64,000 nt of DNA from Hymenobacter jeongseonensis (GTDB lineage: Bacteria; Bacteroidota; Bacteroidia; Cytophagales; Hymenobacteraceae): NCBI RefSeq assembly GCF_015694725.1, contig NZ_JADQDQ010000001.1:124001-188000 (forward strand). The letters run 5' to 3'. Under the pieces are notes generated by a model. It saw only the letters and a list, made by a program, of their open reading frames with translations, had not been told where the DNA came from and made no database searches. Positions 27,039 through 35,242 of the stretch are shown here, in pieces. Made by a program: the position numbers and the translations under genes. Numbering within the stretch: position 1 is the stretch's first letter; each line of letters starts with the position of its first letter.

Positions 27039-27536
27039 ATGAATACGCTAGAAAAACTCGGTGCTTTCAACGTGTGGGCCAATACCACGGTGCTCAAGCG
27101 CCTCGACGAAGTGGCCGCTACTGGCCAGGAAATCCCGCCCGTGGTGCTGCGCCTGTTCAGCCACGTGCTCAATGCCCAAGCCATCTGGATTTCGCGCATC
27201 GGCGGCACAGCCAGCCCCGTGAAAGTGTGGCAGGAGCACGACTTGGCCACGTGCCACCAACTGCACCAGCAAACTTCTGAACCCCTGCACCAACTGATGG
27301 TGCAGGCCGATGAAACGGAGTTGCAGCGCCTGATTTCCTACACCAATTCGCTGGGTGACAGCTACGACAGCATGGTGCACGATATCCTGACCCACGCCGT
27401 GGTACACGCCAGCTACCACCGCGCCCAAGTGGCCACCCGCCTGCGCGACCACGGCTTCGAGCCCGTCAATTCCGATTTTATTACGTACTGCCGCGAGTTG
27501 TCGGCGGCCGCCAAGCAGGCCGTGCCGAGCTTGTAA
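27039..27536 (+). CDS. DinB family putative metal-dependent protein
   Basis: 165 aa, the normal size of the DinB/YfiT four-helix fold. The three metal-binding histidines of the family are present: His42, His123 and His127 (in HVLN and HASYH). Members include thiol transferases and many of unknown role, so the substrate is open. A terminator hairpin follows at 27559. Confidence 0.9.
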   Translation: MNTLEKLGAFNVWANTTVLKRLDEVAATGQEIPPVVLRLFSHVLNAQAIWISRIGGTASPVKVWQEHDLATCHQLHQQTSEPLHQLMVQADETELQRLISYTNSLGDSYDSMVHDILTHAVVHASYHRAQVATRLRDHGFEPVNSDFITYCRELSAAAKQAVPSL

Positions 27537-27558
27537 AGCAGCTACTTTGTGGTCTCGA

Positions 27559-27587
27559 AAACCCTTCCCAACCCGGAAGGGTTTTTT
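27559..27587 (+). terminator. Rho-independent terminator
   Basis: AACCCTTCC / GGAAGGGTT with a 6-base loop and T-run, 22 bp after the DinB gene. Confidence 0.85.
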
Positions 27588-27619
27588 AGGGGCTTTTCCC
27601 ACCGAAGCTCCGCCGTTTT

Positions 27620-28240
27620 ATGTCCGAAATCCTTTCATCCCTTCCCGTCATCGCCCCGGAACGCCTCCGCAGCGCTTATTCCTACGCGGCTTACCGGCAG
27701 CTTCTCGACGAATTGATGGCCCAAAACCGCACCACGGGGCCCAACCAAAGCGAGCAGCTTGTCCACTACGCGCACCTCAACATCACGCGTATGCAGCGTC
27801 TGGACAAGACCATCCAGCTGCTGCCCGAACTGCAGCAGGTGCTCGCGCAACTGCCGCAGCACTACGTGTGGCTGGTGATTACCGAAGGCTGGTGCGGCGA
27901 CGCCGCCCAGCTGGTGCCCGTGCTCGAAGCCATTGCCCGGTCCAGCCACAGCAAGCTCACCACGCGCTACGTGCTGCGCGATGAAAACTTCGACCTCATG
28001 GACCGCTACCTCACCCACGGCGGCCGTTCCATTCCCAAGCTCGTCGTGCTCCACGCCGACACCCTCACCGAAGCCGCTACGTGGGGCCCGCGCCCCGCGC
28101 CGGCGCAGGAACTGTTCACGCGCCTCAAGCACGAAGGCGTACCCTACCAGGAATTCGCGACGCAGCTACACGGCTGGTACGCCAAAGACCGCACCCTCAG
28201 CACCCAGCGCGAACTTTTGGCCCTGCTGCAGCGGCTGTAA
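27620..28240 (+). CDS. Thioredoxin-like family protein with single active cysteine
   Basis: 206 aa. A predicted thioredoxin fold around VWLVITEGWCGDAAQLVPVL has the motif WCGDA, with only one cysteine where thioredoxins have CxxC, and a later SIPKLVVL matches the cis-Pro region. Proteins with this EGWCGD motif are common in Bacteroidota and annotated as thioredoxin family, but a standard disulfide exchange cannot work with one Cys. Function unknown; cytoplasmic. Confidence 0.88.
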   Translation: MSEILSSLPVIAPERLRSAYSYAAYRQLLDELMAQNRTTGPNQSEQLVHYAHLNITRMQRLDKTIQLLPELQQVLAQLPQHYVWLVITEGWCGDAAQLVPVLEAIARSSHSKLTTRYVLRDENFDLMDRYLTHGGRSIPKLVVLHADTLTEAATWGPRPAPAQELFTRLKHEGVPYQEFATQLHGWYAKDRTLSTQRELLALLQRL

Positions 28241-28249
28241 AGCCTTCTT

Positions 28250-28325
28250 TCAGCGAAGCCATAACAACCAAAAAGCCCCAACCTCGCGCGAGGTTGGGGC
28301 TTTTTGGTTGTTATGGCTTCGCTGA
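28250..28325. terminator. 76 bp perfect palindrome, bidirectional terminator
   Basis: Both arms pair without a mismatch from base 28250 to 28325, centred on CCTCGCGCGAGG. Inside it is a standard bidirectional terminator (AAAAAGCCCCAACC and its mate), extended by AACAACC and CAGCGAAGCCAT on each side. It lies between the convergent thioredoxin-like and DUF4382 genes and touches the stop codon of the latter. Confidence 0.95.
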
Positions 28326-29171
28326 TTAGTTGAGCGCCGTGGTGCCCAGGTCCGTGACGTTGTCGTTGGTAACCACCACGCCGGTGCGGACGACATTGGT
28401 GTAAGCAGCTTGGCCGGTAGGGGCCGTGGTGCTGGGGAAGAACTCCACGCGGTAGGTACCGGCGGCCAGGCCACCGAGCTGGTAGGCGCCCGACGCATCG
28501 GCCGACGTGCTAACCGTATCAGGACCGAGAATGGTGGAGCGAATGGCCAAAATCTGGGGCAGGGCCGCCGCCGGGTTCACCGTGCCGCGAATGCCGGCGC
28601 GCAAGCCCTGCGCCACCACCCGAATCACGGGCTTGAGCAGGTAGCGCTCTTTTTTGTCGTTGCCGGGGCTCCAGTTGCCGCGCTCCACAATGGACTTGGC
28701 CACGTCGAAATCGAGCAGCAGCTGGAAGGTTTCACGCTCGCGCAGGGTGGCTTTGTTCAGCTTCAGTTTCACGCCGGAAGTTTGGCCGCTGGGGGTTTTG
28801 AGGTCGTAGCGCTGGCCATCGCGGCCAATCACATAGCTATCGGGGCCGAGGATGAGGCGAATTTCCTTGAGGTCGCCGGGGGCGAAATCCTCGCTAACCA
28901 GCAGCGCCGACTTGCCGTTGACGTACTCCAGCACGTTGATGGCCTGGGGCGTGAAGGTCAGCATTTTCCAGCCATCCGGGTCGTTTTCCTCTTTCAGATG
29001 CACTTCTACCTGGCGCACGTCCAGCACCACGCTACGGAAATTGCCGGGGGCGTCCGTGAGGCGCACTTCGAGCTTGGACGTTTCGGCTCCGTTCGAATCA
29101 GAATCTTTGGAGCAGCTAGCCAGGCCCAAGAGCGCAACGCAAGCCAGGGGAAATAGACGAGTAATCTTCAT
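28326..29171 (-). CDS. DUF4382 domain lipoprotein with carboxypeptidase regulatory-like domain
   Basis: 281 aa from ATG 29171, which gives a clean lipoprotein signal (lipobox LASC, Cys20). Residues 35-190 fit DUF4382 (KLEVRLTDAPGNFRSVVLDV, EIRLILGPDSYVI, LLDFDVAKSIV). The C-terminal 90 residues look like a CarboxypepD_reg/Ig-like fold (GIRGTVNPAAALPQ, GAYQLGGLAAGTYRVEF). Surface or periplasmic lipoprotein of unknown role. Confidence 0.9.
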   Translation of the reverse strand: MKITRLFPLACVALLGLASCSKDSDSNGAETSKLEVRLTDAPGNFRSVVLDVRQVEVHLKEENDPDGWKMLTFTPQAINVLEYVNGKSALLVSEDFAPGDLKEIRLILGPDSYVIGRDGQRYDLKTPSGQTSGVKLKLNKATLRERETFQLLLDFDVAKSIVERGNWSPGNDKKERYLLKPVIRVVAQGLRAGIRGTVNPAAALPQILAIRSTILGPDTVSTSADASGAYQLGGLAAGTYRVEFFPSTTAPTGQAAYTNVVRTGVVVTNDNVTDLGTTALN

Positions 29172-29283
29172 GAGGAAACGGATGAGGTTAATCAAGTGGT
29201 CGTGAAACGGCCCACCTAGGCCGTTGGTTGCCGGCCCGGGGCAATAATACTGCCAACCTTATTAACGCCATGTTCCAATTGTA

Positions 29284-32200
29284 TTATTTCGTGGAATCTG
29301 CGGGCGTGGGCTCAACCGGCTTAGGCTTGGCTTTGGGCTTCCCAAAGAGGCTATTCAGGCCTTGACCAACCTGGTTGCGCAGGCGCGCCTGGGCTTCCAA
29401 ACGGGCTTTTTCGGCCACGGTACGGGCCTTTTCTTCCGCGGTTTGGTCGGCGGCGGCTTCGGTTCGGGTGGTGCTGTCGCGCTGGGCCTGCTTCTTCTGG
29501 GCGAGGCCCAGAAGCGCATCGGTCAGTTTGGTTTTTACCACGTTCGTGACAATGGCTTTGCCTTGGTCTTTCACGCTGCCGCTGGTCAGTTTCACCACGG
29601 GGCTGGTCATGGTGCCGCCAATGTTCAGGCCTAGCGTTACGCGCTCAGTGCCCTGAATGTCCTTCACGCCGGTGAGCTGCGTGAGCTTGCTCGACAGGGC
29701 GCTGCCCAGCTTGCCGGTGGGCACGTTCAGGGCAGTGACGTAGGCCAGGGCCCCCGACAAACTGTTCGAGCCGCCAAAGGTCATTTTCACGTCGCCGACA
29801 GTCAGGTCGAAGGGCTGCACCACCAGGTTGCCGTTCACGATGTTAGCCTGAATGGCCTTGTTCACCACCACCAGCGTTTTCAGCTCGGGCAGCGTGGTTA
29901 GGCTGGCAATTTTGCTCATCACTTCCGACTGGTTGATGGCGGCCTTCACCACGTCCACCACTCCTTTGCCCGTGAGCGTGGCCAGGTTGGGCAGCATGTC
30001 GGCCCCCATTTCGCCGCTCACGCTGAAGTTGGTGCCGAACACCCCTTCCACCTGCGCCGCCAGCGGCACCAGCCGCTTAATGGTGGTGAACGCCGAAAAA
30101 GCATTCTGGATGTCGAGGTTCTTGATGTTCAGCCCAAAGTCGAATTTGGGATGCGCCAGGTTTTTGCTGCTGTAGCTGCCCGTGGTGCCGAAGGTGCCAC
30201 CCAGAGTATTAAAGGTCATGTTGTTGAGCTTGGCCATTTCGTCGCGCACCGTCACGGTGCCCGCCACATTGCTGAGCTTGAGGTTGTCATACGTCACGTT
30301 ATCCACGCGGCTGTTCAGTACCAGGTCAAAGTATTTGGGGATTTGCAGCACGCCTTCGGCTTTGGCCGGGGCTTTGCCGCCGGTGGCCGTGGGCTTGGCC
30401 GACACCTCGTCCACCATCCACTCGTTCACATTGAAATTGCGCGAGTTCACGTTCATGGTGCCCTTCAGCGACTGTCCTGGCGTGAAGAGGTAGCCCATGT
30501 AGTTGCTCACCGTGCCCGAGGCCGCAAAATCGGAGCTGCCGGCCATGCCGGTCAGGCTTTGCAGGTTAATCTGGTTGTTGTTGAACGTGGCCGTGCCGCT
30601 GCTGATTTTCACGCCCTGCGGCAGGTCTTTGCTCTTGTAGGTCACGTTATTGGCTTTTACCGTGCCGCTGGCCACCACGTTCTGGTAGCGGCCGGCTTCC
30701 ACGTCGGCCATGTTGCCCTTGGCCGCAATGTTGCCGGCCACGCGGCCGGTCACGGTCATGCCTTCGAGGGGGAAAATCTTGGTGATTTTCGTCAAGTCCA
30801 CCGTGCCGCGCACGTTGGCATCGAACACCGGCTTGTCGATGTTGCGGGCCGTGAGTCGGCCTTCCAGCGGCTCGCCTTCCAGCACCATCCGGAACTGCGG
30901 CAGATTAATTTGGGTGTCGTTGACCTTGCCCGTGGTGTTCACCACCGTGCCGTTGAGGTTGATGTTCTCAATCGGGGCCGGGAACTGCGCCGACTTTACA
31001 AAGCCGTTGGTGAGGCGAATGGCGGCGTTGACCACCGGCATCTGCGTCTTGGAATAAATGCCCTTCGCCGTGCCATCCACGAACAGTTGCCCGCGCATGG
31101 CCAAATCCTTCACCGGGTACACTTTCAGGGCCTCGGCCAGGTTCACGTTGGCTTTCACGCGGCCATCCACGCGCATCGGCTCCAGGCCGTCGATGGCGAT
31201 GTTGCCGTCCACGGGGTTGGGGCCCAGGTCGAGGTGAAACTGCGGAATGTTCACCTTCACGTTGTTGGTGTAGCCCGAGGGATTATCCACCTGCATTTTC
31301 AGGTTGATGTTTTTGGCCGCCTGAGGCAAGTCCGGGTATTTGAACTGCCCATTGGTCACGGCCAGGTTCACGCCGTAGCCGGGCATTTTCACCTCGTTCT
31401 GCGTGCCCTTGTAGTAGCCATCGAAGGCCACTTTGCCGCTGGTTTCGATGTTCTTAAACTTCTCCGTGTACACGCCCGGCACCAGACTCAGCAAGGTTTT
31501 AAAATCCGTTTCCAGCGCCTTGAACGTGAGGTCGTAGGTAATATCCGTCTCATTGGGCAGCCCGATGGCCCCGGCAAAGCTGAACGGGAAGTCGTTGAGC
31601 TTTATTTGGTTGTCTTTGAACGTGTAGAGGCTCTTGTTCAGGTCCATGTTCATGGTCACGTCGGCGTCGAGTTGCTTGTTGCTCACGTAGGCCACGCCGT
31701 CGTAGGTCATGTCGAGGTCGGCGGCGGTGGTCTGCGAGGTCATGTCGAACACGTTGCTTTCGAAGTCCCCGCTGCCGGAGTGGTTCACGCCGCTGGCCTG
31801 CATGGCAAAGGGCAGGGTCAGGTCTTCGTAGCGCAGGCGGCCGTCGGTCATTTTCCAGCCCTTGATGGCGAGGTGCACTTGGCTGGTGTCCTGCCCTTTG
31901 GCCGCGGCGGCGGAGTCCGAAATCATAACGTCCCAGTTGGCCAAGCCGCTCTTCAGCACCCGCAGGCTCAGGTCGGGCCGCTCCAGCTCAATGGTTTTAA
32001 TGTCTATCTCGCCGCCGCGCACCACGCTCATCACGTCGAGGCCCACTTGCAGGTTGGGCAGGTAGGCCAGCGTGTCGCGGCTGAACGAGTCGAGGCCAAT
32101 CACGCGCAATTCCCGGATGTTCACGGTCATGTCCGGGAACGAGCGGAGCAGGCTCACGTCAATATTGGCGGGGTCGTACTGCACCGTGGCACGCACGCGC

Positions 32201-32319
32201 TGGGCAATCTGCTTGTCGGCCAAGGCCCGCAGCTTGTCTTTAAACAGCACCGGCGCCAGGGCCAGGGCCGCTACCAGCACCACCAAAAATATACCGATAC
32301 CCAACAGGATTTTCCGCAT
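29284..32319 (-). CDS. AsmA family protein (large)
   Basis: 1011 aa from ATG 32319, which begins the N-terminal membrane anchor (MRKILLGIGIFLVVLVAALAL). The rest is a long series of beta-strand repeats of the AsmA/TamB type (IELERPDLSLRVLKSGLANW, LRYEDLTLPFAM), with AsmA-like C-terminal features (LGLNIGGTMTSPVVKL). The tail is charged and Ala-rich. Family members are anchored in the inner membrane, span the periplasm and are implicated in lipid transport to the outer membrane. It stands alone, with 545 bp of upstream non-coding DNA. Confidence 0.9.
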   Translation of the reverse strand: MRKILLGIGIFLVVLVAALALAPVLFKDKLRALADKQIAQRVRATVQYDPANIDVSLLRSFPDMTVNIRELRVIGLDSFSRDTLAYLPNLQVGLDVMSVVRGGEIDIKTIELERPDLSLRVLKSGLANWDVMISDSAAAAKGQDTSQVHLAIKGWKMTDGRLRYEDLTLPFAMQASGVNHSGSGDFESNVFDMTSQTTAADLDMTYDGVAYVSNKQLDADVTMNMDLNKSLYTFKDNQIKLNDFPFSFAGAIGLPNETDITYDLTFKALETDFKTLLSLVPGVYTEKFKNIETSGKVAFDGYYKGTQNEVKMPGYGVNLAVTNGQFKYPDLPQAAKNINLKMQVDNPSGYTNNVKVNIPQFHLDLGPNPVDGNIAIDGLEPMRVDGRVKANVNLAEALKVYPVKDLAMRGQLFVDGTAKGIYSKTQMPVVNAAIRLTNGFVKSAQFPAPIENINLNGTVVNTTGKVNDTQINLPQFRMVLEGEPLEGRLTARNIDKPVFDANVRGTVDLTKITKIFPLEGMTVTGRVAGNIAAKGNMADVEAGRYQNVVASGTVKANNVTYKSKDLPQGVKISSGTATFNNNQINLQSLTGMAGSSDFAASGTVSNYMGYLFTPGQSLKGTMNVNSRNFNVNEWMVDEVSAKPTATGGKAPAKAEGVLQIPKYFDLVLNSRVDNVTYDNLKLSNVAGTVTVRDEMAKLNNMTFNTLGGTFGTTGSYSSKNLAHPKFDFGLNIKNLDIQNAFSAFTTIKRLVPLAAQVEGVFGTNFSVSGEMGADMLPNLATLTGKGVVDVVKAAINQSEVMSKIASLTTLPELKTLVVVNKAIQANIVNGNLVVQPFDLTVGDVKMTFGGSNSLSGALAYVTALNVPTGKLGSALSSKLTQLTGVKDIQGTERVTLGLNIGGTMTSPVVKLTSGSVKDQGKAIVTNVVKTKLTDALLGLAQKKQAQRDSTTRTEAAADQTAEEKARTVAEKARLEAQARLRNQVGQGLNSLFGKPKAKPKPVEPTPADSTK

Positions 32320-32864
32320 AGCAGGGGACAATTAGTTATTCCAAACAAAGGTAGAACCCACGAACTACCGCTTTTTTTCAGTAGCGAGGACAAAATCGAG
32401 CCAAACGTTGCGTTCGCAAAATCGCCACGTCCGGCGGAAGCCATCCGCCACTCATTTGCTCTTTCTCCACGCACTTCGGCATAAATGCAATATTACCCGG
32501 TTGCGTTCATGCCTCCGAATACGCTCACGGCACGGACTTTCCAGAACGCATTTCTGCTGAAAAAGGCTCATTAGGCCGGTTATGCATAAAAATATGGCTC
32601 GGCTTATTCTAATAAAATAGCAAATCACTCAATTAGATAAGTGATATATTATTGCTAAATTTTCATACTCGTATTTTTCCATTATATTTGTTCGCCTTGA
32701 TTGGTTTCTTATAAAGCCTTGATATAGCCGGGTGCTTTACCAAGAGCTACAACCAAGAAATACCTGCTGCATTGCCGGTGCTTAAACAGCAACTGGCCAA
32801 ACATTTAATCCCTAAGTTGATTTAGCCTCCCTAATAGGGTTCGTTTCTAGTTTTCCTATCTTTC
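32320..32864. other. AT-rich intergenic region with divergent promoters
   Basis: 545 bp between the divergent AsmA and OmpA genes. Composition is strongly AT-rich around 32580-32700. It holds an exact -7 match TATATTTG at 32683-32690 on the plus strand and TATCTTTC at 32857-32864, directly before the OmpA start. I find no convincing coding frame or known RNA. Confidence 0.5.
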
Positions 32865-34034
32865 ATGAAGCTCTTCTCTACCTTTCTGGCCCTTGGGCTG
32901 GCGCTGACTTCTTTTGCTGGCCAAGCGCAGGACACTGCCCTGAGCCTGATGGGCAATGTGCAGTCCGACGACCAAAAATCGTTGGCCGGAGCCGCGGTCA
33001 CGGTTATTCATCTGCCTTCGGGCACGCGCTACGCGGCGGCGGCCAACGAAGCCGGCCGGTTTTCGATTGCCAATCTGCAGGCGGGTGGCCCCTACCTGAT
33101 GCGGGTGGGCGGCGGCGGCTACCGCCCCCAAACCGTAGAAAGCATCTTTTTGGAAAAAGGAAAAACCGCTACGTTCACCATCACCCTAAGCAAGCTCGAA
33201 ACCGAAACAACCGGCAAAACGCGTTCCGGCCGCCACGCGACTACGGCTGTTCATTCCGAAGCATTGGCGGCGGAAAGCGTGGTTGGCGGCCCGGTTTTGA
33301 TTACCACTTCAAGCAATTCGTACGGAACGGCGAAGGCTCCGCCGCAATCCATTGTCGCCTCCATCGCCGCGGCAGCGCCCGTGATTTCGGCCCCGAAGGC
33401 GGCGAGCCCGGGAGCCAGTGGCCCTAATCTCACGGCCAAGGCGGCCCGCCCGGCCCGCTACCGCCGCGGCGCCAACGACAAGCCCGAGCCAACCAAAGGC
33501 GCCGCTCCGCTTGTCGGGGGCCACTTCGATGCTGCCAGCGGCAACTACATCTACGAGACTGGCTCGCCCATCTCGCTCAAGCTACCGTCCGGCGCAGTAA
33601 TCAAAGAAGTTGGGGATAAGTCCACCGAGAGCAACCTATACCGGTTTCTTACTAACCCCAAAGCACAAATCGATACCGTCGACCTCACCCACGGCTGGTA
33701 CAATTTCGACCGGGTATTTTTTCATGCCGGCAAGGCCACGCTCACGGCAGAATCCCTCAACCAGCTGAAGAACGTGGCGGCCATTCTGCGCGCCTTCCCG
33801 CAATCCCGCATCAAGCTGGGTGGCTACACCGACAGCACCGGAACTTCCAAGGTAAACCGGCAACTCAGCGAGGCCCGGGCCCGCATGGCCTGGTCCAGCC
33901 TCGTGGACATGGGCATCAGCCCCGGCCGCATCGACGCCCGAGGCTACGGCCCCCGCTACGCCATTGCGCCCAATACCACCGAAGAAGGCCGGGCCATGAA
34001 CCGCCGCCTGAGCCTGAAAGTGCTGCAGAAGTAA
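32865..34034 (+). CDS. OmpA family protein with CarboxypepD_reg-like domain
   Basis: 389 aa with a signal peptide (MKLFSTFLALGLALTSFAGQAQ). Residues 27-110 form a carboxypeptidase-regulatory-like domain (LAGAAVTVIHLPSGTRY, GRFSIANLQAGGPYLMRV). A basic, Ala/Pro-rich linker runs to about residue 210. The C-terminal OmpA domain is complete (FHAGKATLTAESLNQLKNVA, GGYTDSTGTSKVNRQLSEAR, ARGYGPRYAI) and should bind peptidoglycan, tying the outer membrane to the wall. TATCTTTC abuts the start codon. Confidence 0.92.
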   Translation: MKLFSTFLALGLALTSFAGQAQDTALSLMGNVQSDDQKSLAGAAVTVIHLPSGTRYAAAANEAGRFSIANLQAGGPYLMRVGGGGYRPQTVESIFLEKGKTATFTITLSKLETETTGKTRSGRHATTAVHSEALAAESVVGGPVLITTSSNSYGTAKAPPQSIVASIAAAAPVISAPKAASPGASGPNLTAKAARPARYRRGANDKPEPTKGAAPLVGGHFDAASGNYIYETGSPISLKLPSGAVIKEVGDKSTESNLYRFLTNPKAQIDTVDLTHGWYNFDRVFFHAGKATLTAESLNQLKNVAAILRAFPQSRIKLGGYTDSTGTSKVNRQLSEARARMAWSSLVDMGISPGRIDARGYGPRYAIAPNTTEEGRAMNRRLSLKVLQK

Positions 34035-34126
34035 GCGACTGGTTGCCCTAGCCGCGGGGTATCAGGCCGTACCTTCGCAGGGCCGGCCGTACTAAACGGC
34101 AGGTTGGCGGCGTTTTCCCGGTCCCT

Positions 34127-35173
34127 ATGCCCGTGCTCTATCCCTCGTTGCTTGCCGGCCGACGGCTTGCCCTGGCGGCAGGGCTGCTGCTCGGCACCGT
34201 GGCCGGAGCGCGGGGGCAGGACGTGTTTTTCTCGCAGCCCTTTGCCACGCGCCTCCACACCAACCCTGCCTTCACGGGGCTGGTCGACGACTACAGCGTC
34301 ACGCTGAGCTACCGCAACCAGTTTCCGCGCTTGGCCGGGGCTTTCGTCAGCACCCAGGCCGCCGCCGACCTGCGCCTCGACCGGCCGGGCCAGCACCACG
34401 CCCTGGGCCTGCTGCTCAACCAGGACCGGAGCGGAGCAGTGGGCTACACCCGCCTGGAAGTGGGCGCCCTCTACGCCTACCATACCCGCCTGAACGAGAA
34501 ATTGGCCCTCAGCGGCGGCCTGCGGGCCAGCTACGGCCGCCAGCGCGTCGGATATGATAATTTCGTGTTTGGCGACCAGATTCTGGAAGATGGCACCGTG
34601 GTGGGCCCTTCGGCAGAGTTGCTGGATTTTCAGCCCGTTAACTACCTCAGCCTGGGTACCGGTGCCGTGCTCTATACCGAGCAAGGCTGGCTCAGCCTGG
34701 CCGGCCAGCACCTCAACCAGCCCAGCCTGGGATTTCAGCGGCAAAGCCAGTTGCCGCTGCAGTTGAGCTTATCGGGCGGCTATAAATTCTTTATCGTGAA
34801 GCCCGCCACTGGAGTGGCCACCCAGGAAGTGAGCTTCACGCCGGTGGGGGCCTATTCCCGGCAGGGCGGTTCGCAGCGCACCGAAACGGGGATGTACTTC
34901 ACGGCGTCGCCCGTGACGCTGGGGGCGGTTTACCGCAATATTTTTTCACCCAGCGACGTTGGGTCTCAGCACATCCTGGCCGCGGTGGCGGGCATCCGAG
35001 CGGGAGGCCTGCGCCTGGGCTACAGCTACGACGTGGGGGTGAGCCGCCTGAGCGCCGACTTGGGGGGCGCCCACGAAATAACGCTGGCCCTGTATGCATT
35101 TGACCGCCTGGAAAATGCCTATCGCCGCCTAAAAAGGCGCGTTTACCCAGTGGCCCCTTGTCCGGCATTCTAA
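34127..35173 (+). CDS. PorP/SprF family type IX secretion system membrane protein
   Basis: 348 aa. After a signal peptide it shows the PorP/SprF hallmark QDVFFSQPFATRLHTNPAFTG and YRNQFP, then barrel strands to the end. Known members are outer-membrane proteins of the T9SS and gliding machinery, working with PorK/L/M/N/E or as partners of individual cargo such as SprB. The next gene encodes a GldJ-like lipoprotein, 69 bp away, with its own promoter. Which subsystem it serves is unclear because porKLMN is not in the window. Confidence 0.93.
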   Translation: MPVLYPSLLAGRRLALAAGLLLGTVAGARGQDVFFSQPFATRLHTNPAFTGLVDDYSVTLSYRNQFPRLAGAFVSTQAAADLRLDRPGQHHALGLLLNQDRSGAVGYTRLEVGALYAYHTRLNEKLALSGGLRASYGRQRVGYDNFVFGDQILEDGTVVGPSAELLDFQPVNYLSLGTGAVLYTEQGWLSLAGQHLNQPSLGFQRQSQLPLQLSLSGGYKFFIVKPATGVATQEVSFTPVGAYSRQGGSQRTETGMYFTASPVTLGAVYRNIFSPSDVGSQHILAAVAGIRAGGLRLGYSYDVGVSRLSADLGGAHEITLALYAFDRLENAYRRLKRRVYPVAPCPAF

Positions 35174-35232
35174 TTTTTTGTACTATTGTGTCCTAATTGC
35201 CCTTGCTAACCCCTCCTCCCTCATAGTCATTT

Positions 35233-35240
35233 TAACTTTG
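35233..35240 (+). promoter_or_regulatory. -7 promoter element for the gldJ-like gene, nearly touching the start codon
   Basis: TAACTTTG, exact TAnnTTTG, ends 2 nt before the ATG at 35243. With initiation about 5-7 nt past the element, transcription would start at or inside the start codon. Confidence 0.6.
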
Positions 35241-35242
35241 TT

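Noticed and set aside
30151..32484. 777-codon open frame on the plus strand
   Set aside because: Antisense shadow of the AsmA gene; His/Val/Gly-rich composition typical of reversed GC-rich coding sequence, with no domain.
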